Origin: Xylaria sp. FL1777
Taxonomy: Eukaryota > Ascomycota > Sordariomycetes > Xylariales > Xylariaceae
Direction of reading: 5' to 3'
Assembly (NCBI GenBank): GCA_022578965.1
Contig: MU400551.1
Location: 124,001 to 188,000 of the forward strand
DNA length: 64,000 bases
Below are positions 22,172 to 34,542 of this stretch, in pieces (within the stretch, counting starts at the first letter, position 1; the number at the start of each line of letters is the position of its first letter). The notes beneath the pieces are model-generated. The model was not told the origin of the DNA. It was given only the letters and a program-made list of their open reading frames with translations, and did no database searches. A program made the translations under genes and the position numbers.

Positions 22172-25100
22172 CTGCGCACCAAACTGTGTATTCGTAGTGG
22201 TCTCGCTATAATCGATTGTTATCTTGGGGCTAGGTCTAGTGGGCGAGGTTTAGCAGAGTAACCGAGTTGTTGAAAATGTAGACTGGTTGGCCGAGGTTGA
22301 CCTATCGTTGGTAGAAATCAGCTTTCATATCACCACGACGAAACGGGAGCATGATGATGACTATCTACATGAGATAAGAGGGACGCTGAGGGGATCGGGA
22401 ACAAGATGCTAAGCAATAGCGAGGCCAGCTGCGGCTGCTTTTGTCTTCCTCTTTTGTTTCGATTCACGAGTTGGAGCATAGTGTCGGCATTGATGAAACG
22501 GAAAGACTGGTGAATACTGGAAACGTTTTGGATACTCACCGACTGTCAAATTGACAGGGCACCGACTCCAGCGCAGGTCAAACTAGAGACAGAGGCTCAA
22601 GTCCGGGCGGGAATGGAGAACCTAGCACGGATTACAGGCCTGATGCCGTGACTCGATGCGAGCGAGCACACGATCTTCCGAGGGCCTAGTCGAAGGGAAT
22701 GACAGAGCAACACCAAGAGCGGCGGGACGATGGAGGAGTGCAACACGGAAGGGTGGAGGCCGGGTGGAACGGGCTACCGAGTCAAGATAGGATGACTTCA
22801 CAGCGGATGTGGTGACGTTTAGATAGAGGCTGGTAGGCAGGGTACAAGCTAGCACTGCTGTCGGCAACACTACTGGCGAGACATCGACGTATGGTCGGGA
22901 ACCAAATGAGAACCTTGGGAAAGTCAAGTCAAGGCTGTTGGCCATCAGGTGTAGAGGGTAGCGATGTGAGAATGCGGGGCGCTGAATGTTAAGCTAAGAA
23001 GTGGCCGTTTTTTGGAGGGGTCTGGTGACGATGTCTGCTTGATAAGAGCACCTGCAGTAATAGGAGTACGCGAGTACGCAGTAAGTTACCTACAGTACCT
23101 AAAATAGCGACAGCGAACACCTGCCATTCCAACTTGGGTAGGGGCGGTCCACAAAGGTTCACTCAGTGGAAATACAGTTGTACGCAGTTAAGTAAGTACA
23201 AGTATCTAGAGAGGTACCATTCATGTGCGTGGAAAGTAGCATACGCAGTAGGAGGAGATAGGTAAAATTACCGAGGTACATTTTAGTATTATCGGCTCTG
23301 GAAGGTGCATGAGTACTTAGGTAAGTAGATACCTTACAAGATTCACGTTGGGGGATTTTTTCTTCAGTAAATTGGTCACAAAAATCTATAGCAATTGAAG
23401 TAGAATTTACTTGGGTAGCCTATCTATGTATTTTAAGCCTACCTAACCTTACGTATGTAGGTAGATACCTAGTATATACGGGTAATACACTACACATCTA
23501 CACCACAGATTCTAAAAATGTAGGGTACCTAAAGTAATTAAGAAGAATTAGGGCTAAAACACTGATCAGTGGGTATTTAAGTTACCTACTACGGGGGCTC
23601 CGCTACCTCTAAGGCCAGAACTAAGGCCAACGTCACCTACCTATATATACCCCGTCAAACCCATTTATGGAGTAGTCAAGATGTCCCAGACAGGTAAATC
23701 ACCTTTTTTAATAGATGTTCCGCCTTCATGCAAGTTATGTCGTTAATAATACCTATGATGCTTTAGTAATTCAGAATATCCCAACAACGAGTCGGCAGAG
23801 CGTGTGAGACGCCAAGGCAAGGGTATTACGTCATATTTCTTCTCTATTGCATGGTGATATACGAAATAGCTCCAACAAGAACGCAGTAACACGTATATAT
23901 ACTTGGGTATGTAGTAGGTATAACAGGCAATCACTAAAGCATGAGCACTGTAATCTGCCTATGTACCTATCTTATTTATCCATTTGAGTTTCCCCAGTCC
24001 AAAGCATAACCCGGCGCAACCTAGCACTGTAACCCTCCCCTCAAGTTGAGCTCACCGTACTTTGTTGAATACCATGCTTGTTTAGCGTATTGCGTGCTCG
24101 TTGATTACATAGTTCTTCAGAGTCCAACAATTATCAACCATTAAAACTAGATCGCTGTACACCAATCCTCAGGCTCTAATTCCCGATTTTAGCCAGCAAT
24201 AACGCAGTGTTATACAGGTGCAGTAAAATCAAAAGCGAGATGTACCCATTTGTAATGTACTACGTAGTGTAGATAGAGCTCGGGGTATGGTGGCGCTAGT
24301 TTCTATAAGGCTAGCCGCTGTCAAATGGGAGTGGAGTTGGGGAGTGGGGTGTACTTAGTCTATTTACCTGAGTAAACCTATAGTAGCTACGCCAACCTAC
24401 TTACACTAAATACACTTTGGGCATCATCAAATGAAGTTTATATTTCAACTCTCAACTTCTACCACCGCATGTCAAAGCCACAAAAATGACAGGTGTTATA
24501 TTCTAAAATTAAATTATAAAAAAGGAAATAAATTACTCACAACCACCCCTTTATCCCTTGAGTCAACATCGCAGCGTCAACTCTCTGCTCTGCTTTGCCC
24601 ACGCCGAGGAGGTGGTGCCATGGTATGGTTCTCCACCGCCGCAGCTGGCCGAAGGTAGACGTGCTTAGCCCGTTTGATGTGGCCTGACAGGCCGTGCCAT
24701 GTTCAGGGTCCATTGGGCATCTTTTGTCCATCTCAAATCGTGCCGATGCATCTGCTCTGGCCACTTAGCCACTCGTCCTCCTAGGCCAGATCCTTGGGAA
24801 GACCCCTGTTTCCGTCTGCAGGAGAGTCGCATGGGGGAGGGGGCACGGCTCGCTGGAGCGAGGACGTCATGAAAACTGCACATATTAAGGGGAGGGGTGT
24901 CACTGGGGGAAAGAGTGCAATGGGCGCCTATTGTATACTTGAGTATATATATTCTGTGCGAGGCAAACGGCTATGCCAGCGGCACTCGACTTCTGAGTGT
25001 TCCCAGATCTTCTTCGCCTTCTCTCCCCCCTCATTTTTGTGTTACTGGCTCACGAAGCATTCACGATGGCTCTGGACAGCCTTGTGACGCTTGCTTGAGT

Positions 25101-25313
25101 CTCTCGAGCCTTGTCGAGACTGTCATTGGACAATTGACACAACCTGAGTATTATAGACAAAGAGGCAATGGTGATTCTAATTCTCAACTGCCTATCCCTT
25201 GCCCATATTAATCGAAGGAGTAGAATTCCACTGTTAAAGACGCATAGCCTCAAGAGCCCAACCAAGAAATACCTACACACTCGACCTAAAAAACCAACCT
25301 ATCAGACTACGGA
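22172..25313. other. Gene-poor block rich in TACCTA/TAGGTA words
   Basis: About 3.1 kb. The first few hundred bases should be the promoter and leader of the 2EXR gene. From about 22980 to 24420 the sequence is crowded with TACCTA, TAGGTA, GGTACC and AAGTA words, with no coding frame. No terminal inverted repeats or transposase fragments were recognised. Confidence 0.55.
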
Positions 25314-25514
25314 ATGTGTCACGCGTGGCGTTGGTGGTACTATTGCTTGACGTGCGGGCGTGGCCCCTTGAATGGCGAGGCCGTATATTGCTGGCGAACG
25401 TCGTGCGACTCGGATTATGTTGAAACGCCATATTGTCCGAACTTAGTCTGTGAGGACCACACCTCCCATGGAGCCGATTGCTTAGAGTATGGAATGTACC
25501 ACAAATGGTACTAG
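25314..25514 (+). CDS. Small Cys-rich protein, 66 aa (candidate)
   Basis: A complete 66-aa frame starting MCHAWRWWYYCLTCG and ending MYHKWY. Eight Cys lie at positions 2, 11, 14, 26, 31, 41, 46 and 56, with three His (H49, H52, H63) near the C-terminal ones. The spacing suggests one or two zinc sites. There is no signal peptide. The MC-x8-C-x2-C start is the same as in the candidate at 27618-28103 on the opposite strand. Small proteins of this look are common and uncharacterised in Sordariomycetes (general recollection). Length alone would not prove coding; the Cys pattern and the shared architecture argue for it. Confidence 0.42.
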   Translation: MCHAWRWWYYCLTCGRGPLNGEAVYCWRTSCDSDYVETPYCPNLVCEDHTSHGADCLEYGMYHKWY

Positions 25515-25920
25515 CTTCAGCAAATATCGAGAGGATCAGTCGGTTCAATGGCGCCATGTGGCTGTGAGAAGAAGAAATATTTTTATTAAAAAAAAACGAA
25601 GTTCTAGACCTGGTGGGAAAGAAACAAAAACAAAAAAAAAGGAGAGGCGTGTTGGCCAGCAATGTGTTTTCCCGGTGTATGCGATTTTCCCAGGAGTCCT
25701 TTGGTTTGAGGGGGGCTACTTGTCTATCACAACCCTCGCTTAAGCTATAGGCTAAAGCGATGTCATTGCCGACTGATAGTTGAGCTAGGTTTAACCAGTG
25801 CAGCTGATGAAAAACGTATTGTTCTACTCTCTCTCCCGCAATCTTCTGTCCCTTCTAAACGTAGTGGTACCTCGGTAACATGTTCCTTCATGATGGCTGC
25901 GTGACGATGCGGCGATGTCA
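25515..25920. other. Spacer between 3' ends
   Basis: Convergent 3' region of the Cys-rich frame and the His-rich gene. It holds A-runs at about 25588-25596 and 25627-25640. Nothing else was seen. Confidence 0.5.
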
Positions 25921-26734
25921 TCAATTCTCGTACTCGTAGTTGTACAACCAGTCGCTGACTTTGTCGTGAGAATCCCCCTGACTATGCCCCTGGCCCTTGT
26001 GTTTTTGGCGTGTGCTATCTCCGTGGCTTTTGCTTCGGTGATGGCGACGACGATGTGATGAATGGTCACGGTGGTGACTATGAATGTGACAATGGCGCTG
26101 CTCGCCTCTCTTCTCGTTTCGGTAGTCGTCAAATGACTTGTTTTGTCTTGGTGCACTTCTGTCGCCACGAGTCTTCTCCTCTTCGTAGTATTCTTTTGAT
26201 GTAAAGTTTCCACTTCCTCCATTGTCCGGGGGAACAGCAGGGCTCGCGCTGGTGTTCAATGGTCCGTAATACTGCAAGTTGTTCTGAATGGGTTGGTGTG
26301 CTACGTAAGGGCCAATTGAGTAAGTGGTGGCAGCGGCACTCAAAGGATGAAGCATCTCGTGAGCTGAGGTAGCAGACAGATATTGGGGGTTGGTGCCTGA
26401 ATCAGAGCCTGATATCGTCCACTGGTAGCCTACAACAGTCTATTAGAGATAATTTAGTGGCTCTGAAATCCGGCTTACCATCTCGTGTTAGTCGAGCTTG
26501 GTACTGGAATCGACCACTACTATGAGTGTCTAACACTGGTTCGGACCAGGTGAAAACTCCGGGCACTGGGTCCTGAGATGCTTCATCAGAGGTCCGAACC
26601 TGAGCATCTGAGACAGTACTCCTCTCTCCATCGCTATAGTAATCAGCTTCGTGGCCATGTCTACGTTGATGATGGCGATGAGATCGTGAGTGTTTTGATT
26701 TTGGCTCAGTATTATGTCTTGTTTCTCGCGTCAT
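25921..26734 (-). CDS. Hypothetical His/Arg-rich protein, 254 aa, 2 exons
   Basis: Exons are 26734-26479 and 26429-25921, joined across a 49-nt intron (gtaagc donor, gttgtag acceptor) that restores RLTRDGYQWTISG, a plausible continuous stretch. The N-terminus is basic with His pairs (HSRSHRHHQRRHGHEADYY). The middle GVFTWSEPVLDTHSSGRFQY is more ordered. The C-terminal third is extremely His-rich (HCHIHSHHRDHSSHRRRHH) and ends SDWLYNYEYEN. The two His-rich patches could bind zinc, nickel or copper, or act as a condensate-type or nuclear-speckle region; this is inference. No family was recognised. It sits between two Cys-rich small proteins. Confidence 0.65.
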
Positions 26735-27617
26735 ATTCTTTCTCTAATAAAGATGTAGACCAACGCTCGATAGCAGGGTACTCGGCTGCAGGCGTGTGTA
26801 ATCCTGAGTCTCGCCCACCATGAAGGTGGTGCGTAATTAAATATTACGACGCCCGAGATCAGGGACATCTTGTCCGCCTCATTTAACTAGGCAATTATCT
26901 GGCATCTGGGAATTTAATCCTTGACAGAGGGTGGCTATGCTTATTGGAACTTCGAGTTGTTTAGGGTTGTAGTCACAGTAACTAGAACATATCACCGCTA
27001 CGAATCTAGCATGGTATAGTGATTATAAACCACAAAGTAAGCTTTCAATCGCTGTGTAAGTTCCAATTCATTTCTTTGAACATTTGAAAAGAAAATTCGA
27101 ATTGCACATTGTGGGCTTGTAAAAAAGGCAGTCGGGTCTATCTTTTGCTGGGTATCATTGCAGTCTCATCCAACCTGCATGATCAAATAAGGCTCTGATT
27201 AGGTGTACAGAAACCCACTAGGACTCTAGAAATCATTCAAGGTTATTATCATAAAGCTAGACTAGGAATATTAAAGCCCACAAAATTTGAATAGGTAGGA
27301 ATATTTGAAGAGGTATATGAATGCGAGTGGTTTATTGTATGAGCTAAGACTGGCCATACACAGCGTCTTGCATAAAATAGATCCATGCATGTAGAAAAGT
27401 GAGGCAAGGGGAAGAAATTCTCTCATTCATTTTGCTGAGTCTAGGTCCGTTGGATGCCTAAAGTGCATTTTCCGATGCCCAGTACCAGCGACATAATCAG
27501 CCAATAAATTCTCTTTGCGCCATTTCTTACCGAGGCGTAAAGAAAAACGATTGGGGATTCAGCTGTGTAAACGGGAAAGTGGTTGAAGCCAGGCTGCCCA
27601 ATCCATTCAGGGGGGGT
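26735..27617. other. Intergenic, AT-rich
   Basis: Promoter side of the His-rich gene followed by AT-rich sequence. Only short frames occur. No structure was recognised. Confidence 0.5.
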
Positions 27618-28103
27618 TCAAAAGGCATTGCCTGCATATGCAGAAATATCAAACAATGGAGTTTGAATCTGCACCTCTCCCTCGCATTTCCAATAAGCAC
27701 CCGAGCAAGATACGTCATGGTTTCTGCAAATTGTCATTTTAAGAATCTGGCGTCCATTAATCATATCCTATTGGTTGCTGGATTGGGTTTGTATGCTAAG
27801 CTTTCTGGATACCCATGACTTGACTTTCGTCTTCATGATAAACTTTACATACCGTACTAGCTTCCTCGATCGATGCAGAAGGCGATTCTTTGTCATCGAA
27901 AATGGTGACGGTGATTGATCATGATAGTATAAATGACATTCTTTACAAGCGATTGGAATAGGAGACATGTTAGTGATGATGAACTGTATGGGACACTCTC
28001 CTGTCACCTTGAAAACGGCGCAACGTTGTTTTAGAGTAATATAGGGTGCAAGGATCTTATTGCAGCAGTGGCAGTAAACCTCTCTTCTTTCGAGTCGACA
28101 CAT
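27618..28103 (-). CDS. Small Cys-rich protein (candidate), about 118 aa if spliced
   Basis: The frame starts MCRLERREVYCHCCNK at 28103. Read without splicing it gives 111 aa, to 27768. A good donor (gtatgt at 27852) and acceptor (tttgcag ending at 27724) would instead join 28103-27853 to 27723-27618 and give 118 aa ending in GNAF, adding two more Cys (SCSGAYWKC). Cys lie at positions 2, 11, 13, 14, 28, 37, 53 and 56, with the GECP and CKEC pairs suggesting zinc binding. There is no signal peptide. The MC-x8-C-x2-C start matches the small frame at 25314. Coding is supported by Cys clustering only, and the choice between spliced and unspliced ends is open. Confidence 0.4.
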
Positions 28104-29386
28104 GTCACATGCAAAACTAGGTCATTGTCCCTAGTGAAAATTCGTGTCGCGGAATAGAACGGCAGCAGTATGCCGTCATACAACTGGCAAAGTAGAATGC
28201 AGTGAAGTCCAATACTTGATAATTTGTAACTGATATATATGTACTGTGTGGCAAACGGAGCATGAGCGAATGGCGTTGGCTGTATAGTGAGTAAATCAAG
28301 CTATAAATTTAAAGGCTCACGATACTTATAATTAAGAACTGAAGTATTATGTAGTATTTTTAAACAAAGAAGACTATTAAAGACATTATTAGTTCAGTTC
28401 CATTGTATTCATTCCGCGCTCAATCGTTAAACAGTAACCGTGCATAATTGAAAACTTGGTGCTACGATAACCTTATTCTTAAGTGTTACGGCTAAGGTCT
28501 TATGAATTTTTTTTTCAAGGACTTTACTTGGAGAAATATACTAATGACATATTGCTAACAATGGATAGAAAAATTACTTTGTTCTAGTGGTGCTCATATG
28601 ATATTATTATTAGGGTTTAAACTCGAGCTTTCTTCTTTTCTAGCTTTGGAGTTGCGTAGATATATCTCAGCCTCGTTTGTCGCTAATCCTATGAGAGTAT
28701 CTATTTATAATCAACGATAACATGAATATTATATACTGTGCATGTCTTCTTCTATATTTCTGTGTTCTTCCCCCCCCTCTTTCCTTTCCTTCTACTCACT
28801 CATTAAACAGTTAAGTTTCCTTGTAGCTAAGCGTTTATTATATCGGTGTTAGTCATCAATTTCCCTTACACTGCAGGGTTATTAATTGTATTAATTAAGT
28901 ATCCGACATGGTTCAATGCCGTGAGGCTTGGATTGATAAGATAGCACATGCAGTGTATCAGCAAATAAAGTATAAAGTAAAGTCTGTTTGAGATTTTTGA
29001 GCCTGTGAAGTAGTAGACTGGAAACGGATAACGTATGGTGAAACGATTTCACCGTTTGCCCCCTAGTATTGCCATGAAATTACCATTGCCTAAAAGTCAC
29101 ATGGCTACCATGTGACTGCCGACCAAGCATAGAGCACGCTTATCGCCTATCGTCTGGTAGTGTTCCTTAATACGCATAAACGTCTCAATATCGAGAAGAG
29201 AGCATTTAAATCTATGGTTGGGCCTAGGGTATGATACATAAACCGGTTAACCATCAAAGTTAGGGATGTGACAAGGGATGATATCTAGACGAGACGCCGC
29301 TATAAACAATATTACACTGGAACTACCGCCCTCAACGCCTGCTCCTATCGTGAAGATGTCGTCAATGGATCGCAACCATGAAGAGA
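28104..29386. other. AT-rich intergenic region
   Basis: About 1.3 kb of AT-rich sequence with no gene. It includes a perfect short palindrome at 29095-29117. The right part is the 3' flank of the Mgm1 gene. Confidence 0.5.
29095..29117. repeat. Short perfect inverted repeat, 10-bp arms, 3-nt loop
   Basis: The arms agtcacatgg and ccatgtgact flank cta. It could be a dimeric protein-binding site or a chance hairpin. Confidence 0.6.
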
Positions 29387-32274
29387 TCAAAATATCCCCC
29401 ATCGGCTCCGTTCTTTTTCGTTATTTGATTTTGAACTTCTCTTCCCTCTCTCTCGTTCTCGACCCTCAAGCTGCCTCAGACTATCCATTTTCTCGAGAAC
29501 AAGTTCAAGAAGTTCCTTTCGTTGGATGACCTCTAGATGCTTTTTAATCTTCGGGTCTTCTTTGGCGAACCTGTCAACTTGATCATCAGACAGGTGGCGG
29601 CCGAGTCGTATATCCAGCTCTCGCGGAAAGTTATAGTAGAACTCAGAAAGTAGTTCTACGTTCAGAAAGAGTACTGCTGTCGAAGCTAATTTCGTAGCCA
29701 CCGCATCAAGGAAGACTTCGGGACAATGGTATTTGTTCTTCATGCTGGCACACTGCTTGGACTTAACAGCAAGTAGACGCATTTTTATGATATCGGCGCG
29801 ATCGCGCAGGAATACAGCTTCACGACCTGTAACATGTTAGTGAGGTCTGTTGATATAGCAGCCTATGAAAAGGCACACACCTTTAGAAAGTAGGGAAGCA
29901 CTGAACCCCCCAGCGCCGGTTTGGCCCTCCCCTTCGACGATAACATCGCCCTTTCGAGCCTTGTCAATGAAGTTGATCACTTCTCTTAGCTTCCGCCTCC
30001 CCCCTACGGTCGTCTCTAACTCTTTGAAGGCTCCTTCGCAAGCAAGTAACTCCTTCTTTAGGACTCCTTGGGCGTGATCTCTCCCGGCGTTCCATTCACG
30101 TTCTTCCATTTCGATGTCAAACTTGAAGGGTTTGATACAATTTTCTACTTGATCACTAGTGCTGTAGAACCTGTCATTTAGAATGGTCGATGCTGCTTCG
30201 GTAATGGCTTGGCGAGCAAAGGGGTGATTGACAAATGTCGATTGACCGATGAGACTGTCTACATTAGACTGAATCGAGTTCGCTATTACGTTTGTCGCTA
30301 GTCTTCCCACGCCAAGTTTGGTAAGTGCGGAGGTGGATGCGTCTAGTCGTCGCCGCCAGTAGAGAGAGTTCGGGTCAGCTTTCGGGAGGTCAGCTAAGCT
30401 GTCAGGTTCCGGAAGAGGAACGCTGAGGTCGTATATAGGTTTATTCCAATATTTCGCGGCGAGAAGATCCAACACCCGCTGATCAAGTTCGTTCTTCAGA
30501 AGCTCGTGCATCTCAGGTCGTCCAAACTCTTCGGCAAATTGCTTGAAAGAGTGTTTGAAAGCATCCAAACTCTCAGCAAGATATGATTCGGCAGATAGGG
30601 GCCTATCATTGTATTGGACCTTGAACTCGTAAGTAGCCTCTTCCAGCTCTTGGCGGATTGCATTACTTGTGCTTTGCAAGCTAGCTGACATGGTTTGCTC
30701 GAGAACATGCATCAATTTCTTCCGCAGAGTCGAAGTTCCCACAGCAACGTCCGCGCCAGGCCCAAACTCCAAGGGATGGGATGAGAAGTAGGCGTTCTCA
30801 TTTTTCGTAATGGCCGATGCTAAGTCACCGGCTCCCTTCTTGAAGAGCGTAGTAGTCATTGGTGCGCGGGACACCACACCGACATATCCTAGCCGGAGTG
30901 GGTATTGCTTATCATTTAGAATTGCCGCACCTCTTGGTGGATCGACGAGGTCCATCTTTGTTACGACTCCAATCGTCCGTTCACCCCTAGGGTCAACCCT
31001 TCGACTTGCTCGTAATGCAGTGGAATTTGCTAAATCAACATCCGCGGCTGAAATTGCCAATATTACATTGGGTGCCTGAATGTATTTGTCACAAAGCTCC
31101 GAAATCTTTTGTTTGAGCTCGACGGGCTGGTTTTGTCCTACAACCTGAATATAGCCGGGTAGGTCGATAAGAGAAAGATCAGGGACGTTTGGTGAAGAGA
31201 TAGAAAGACGAATGGGGTCATCTGAAACGCACTGCGCCTCGGGCACAGCTTGGTTCAGTTCTGTTAGGGTTCGTTGAATGGACGAGAAGTCGGTAATCTT
31301 GCCTAAACCTAGATCAGGAAACTCGCCATATTCAGCGCGCGAGTTGGGGGTGTTGATAAGAGTAAGCTCGATCGGTCTGCGGGTGACCATATTGGAACCT
31401 TTCGGGAGGAACTCGTGCCCTACTATGGCTTCCAATACAGAACTCTTCCCGGACGACTGAGATCCAATGACCACGATGGACGGCAGGGTTAGTGTATTCG
31501 ACTGTCCAATCTTTGCTAGGATATTCCGGATCTCGATCATTTTTTTGGTCAATACCATCATCTGGTCATCTTTAGCAACCTCATCAGCATTTCGAGAGTC
31601 GTCTTCCGATTGGTCGTAGCCATATGCAGCAGCAGCAGCAGCACCTGTAGCCACACCAGCTCCGATTCTGCTTTGCTTGGGTGGCTCTTCACCGCCCGAG
31701 CCACCATCTTCCTTGCCAGTGCCAATCTCCTCGTGGAGCCGCAGTATCTTCTGCATCCACTCGGGCAGCTCGACTTGCTCCTTCGTGTTTTGCCATCCAC
31801 GCATCGTCTGGTCGGCAACACCTTTTGCGCCATCAAACAGACTTGTTGCTGTGCTCGACACTGTCTCTTTGGTGGTGTTGATGACGTCCCAGGCGTAGTT
31901 CCCAGCCTCTGGATGGCAGTGATATTAGCAGCCCAATCCTACTACACACAGGTGAGAGGGTCTAGAGACGTACGAGTGGCTTGGTACTGAATCCACGCCA
32001 GCCCGCCCACCATAAACCCACCGGCTAGCGCAGGTATCCGTATGAACTTGACGACGAGCCTCGGCAAGAAGCGGGCAAAAGAGGCATTGCGTACGGCGAC
32101 GGCATTGTGGAAGGAGTTCACTGGAAACCACATGCGTCGTCTCGCAGCTCGGATGGAGGCATCGGCTCGAAGGAGACCGCCAGAAGGCAGCTGGTGGTAT
32201 TGACGCACTGCGCGGGCGGTGGCCGAACGCATTGCCGGAAGTCGTCCGGCCGTTGCTATAAGCCGTCCGCTCAT
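29387..32274 (-). CDS. mgm1: Mitochondrial inner-membrane dynamin GTPase Mgm1/OPA1, 3 exons
   Basis: Large GTPase that fuses inner mitochondrial membranes and shapes cristae. Exons are 32274-31974, 31908-29881 and 29826-29387, giving 922 aa, close to yeast Mgm1. The N-terminus is an Arg-rich presequence (MSGRLIATAGRLPAMRSATA) followed by a membrane anchor (PALAGGFMVGGLAWIQYQA, 81-99). A second hydrophobic Ala/Gly stretch (GAGVATGAAAAAAYGY, about 183-198) is where rhomboid protease cleavage would be expected to make the short form. GTPase motifs are GSQSSGKS (249-256), DLPG (349-352) and TKMD (417-420). The middle, lipid-interacting and GED parts follow to the end. Splicing restores QYQATQAGNYAWDV and LLSKGREAVFLRDRADIIK, which supports both introns. 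It is immediately downstream of Dug3 on the same strand. Confidence 0.95.
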
Positions 32275-32951
32275 GGCGGTGGTGCGAGTCGGAGGCGCTC
32301 GAAGTGACTATAGGTGGTGACCATCAACGAACTCTGTGGGTGTGGTTTCGATAGGGCGTGGGGGGAAATGCTTCTCCTCTCGTAATTGTTGCGACTTGCA
32401 CATGTAGAGAGGGCAAGTAGGAATAAGTGGCGGGAACTCTCCAGGGCTGTCATGTGCATTGAGATTGTCGTTCGTTTATGCAATAGCCCCACTAGAGCAA
32501 TCGTGTGGCTGTGCTTCTTAGTACCTTACTACGGTACCCGTACCCCACGCAATAATATGAACTGTAGTTGTGGCTTGATAGGTCAGCTCCGAACCTGTAG
32601 GGATATAAAACCCTAAGGGCAGACGGCCTGGAACAAGCAAGCTAGAGGTATCTGGTGATGAGTATAGTTTTTGTCTCTAACTACATAACTGTCTAATGAA
32701 GACTGCTAGATTCAAATTCAGGCATGCGATGAAAAAAGAAAAAGGAAAAAATACAACACTCTATCTATGATGCATAAGCCTTGCCATTTGCAATGTACAG
32801 CTTGTAGTTGTCCAGAACGCCACGCTGATTTGAATCACGCTTATGTGCTTGGCCGTTGTTCAACTCCGAAATTCCACGTTTCCGAAAGGTCTAGCTTTCA
32901 AACACTGTCAGGAGCCGGCCGTTGAGGCCGGCCGTCTTCTTGACTATCTTG
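32275..32951. other. Spacer: Mgm1 promoter and Dug3 3' end
   Basis: 677 nt between two minus-strand genes. It holds the Mgm1 promoter. No specific site was recognised. Confidence 0.5.
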
Positions 32952-34542
32952 TCATAGGGCCATGCCTAGCACCCGAGCTGCTTTCTCGGCTGTTATATAA
33001 TCGCCACCCCTCGACGTACCTTGCACTGGGCTAGGTGGTGTTTCTACCTCTTGGTCCGTAAATTCGGCCGGATGCGGATGCTCTCCGATGTTGAGCGATC
33101 GACGCTTTTTCTTGATATTACCTTGTGAAGGAGGTTTTGACGCCACTTCGGGGCGGTGTGTCGGTGGATCAACCGCAGAGCGAATGTCGGATGGTGTAGT
33201 CTCGGATAGCGCCAGTGGGACTGTGGGAGGATCTGGCGTTCTGCTACGTCCGAGGCCAGGAGGGATGATAGGCGACATGATACGTCTTTGGATTTCGGGA
33301 CCGGGACCAGGTGTAGATACTGGGCTATTAACCCGTATCGTAGCTTTCTCGTTGGTTGTTAAGCCCTTAGTTTGCGCAAAAGCTGAGGAGCGCTTATGGC
33401 ATGGGTCTCGGTCCGAAAAAGCGTCAATGATGGGATTAACCATAACGGTTTGGCCATGAATAGTGAGCATTGAATTTGTAGGGACATTTACCCAGTTTTC
33501 TGTACTAGATATTAGCATCAGAGGACTATCAATGCATCTACATCGTATACTTACCTCGCTCAAAGGTAAGGGGCTCGCTGGCGACCAAAACTATATCTGC
33601 CCCCTTATCGCGACGCTCCATTTGATAGTCTCGATCCTCGCTAGCGGGCTTAGTCTCCCACTGGGTTCCAGAGGAAAAGTATAAGCTGGCTGCTTCGTCC
33701 GTCTTACTACTTACGTATCTAGTACAGATGATGGAGTGACCATCTGTGACGGCGAAGTTGAGTAGACTTCGAGTATCGACATCTTCACTTTGGACTATGC
33801 TCTCGGGTATACCCATAGTCAGCTCGTTGATAATTTCGATCGTCTGCAGCATGGCACGCCTCAATACGGCAGGACCGAAGCCCTTCTTGGGTTGCGAGCT
33901 GGGATCAACCCCCAAGCGTTCAAGACGATCAAGGAACAAAGCAAACGCCCACTCGCTGTCGGTACCGCCTTGCACATTCAAGTACCACTTGTCATATAAT
34001 CGCTCGCCAAGCCTTCGTTTAATGTATTTCCACCCTCCCAGGCCGCCGTTGTGCATCCACATCAAGCTGTTATGATAGAAGGGATGGCAATTGTCCTCAG
34101 TCAGAGATCCCTCGGTCGTGGCTCTGACATGAGCAAAAACGAGGCGCGACGCCGTCTTGGAGGCGATGCGATGGAGGTTGGTGCAGTTCCATGCAGGGAT
34201 TGTGGACGTGAATAGACAAGGGGCGGCGCCGAGTTTCGGGTCGGTATAGAAACCGATGCCAAAGCCGTCTGCATTGTTCTGGCCTCGTCTCGTATCCTAA
34301 AGCACAGGCGAATCAGTCAGGCACGTGGCTCATTACGCAGCGAGCCGCGGGTGGAGGAAGAACCGACCAGTCGCAGCCGCGAGTCGAAAGACTGCTTGAG
34401 AATGGAATGGGTCGGGTCGAGAATCAACTTGGACAGTAGGATCTCATCGCTTCCTCGGTATACCTGTGCACATGTTGAGTAAGGAGTCTATTGTCATTCG
34501 AGCCGCCGATGATCGGAGTCGACGTACCAGAAACCGACACAT
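32952..34542 (-). CDS. dug3: Class II glutamine amidotransferase Dug3 (glutathione degradation), 4 exons
   Basis: Subunit of the Dug2-Dug3 complex that removes the gamma-glutamyl group of glutathione outside the gamma-glutamyltranspeptidase route. Exons are 34542-34528, 34463-34368, 34296-33555 and 33499-32952, giving 466 aa. The 15-nt first exon encodes MCRFL, which places the N-terminal nucleophile Cys2 directly after the Met, as the family requires. Further family text is VYRGSDEILLSKLILDPTHS, RRGQNNADGFGIGFY, FAHVRATTEGSLTEDNCHPF, HNGGLGGWKYIKRRL, VQGGTDSEWAFALFLD and NWVNVPTNSMLTIHGQTVMV. The last 120 or so residues are a low-complexity, Pro/Ser-rich extension that makes the protein longer than yeast Dug3. 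It lies between mgm1 and a cystinosin-type transporter, all on one strand. Confidence 0.94.
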
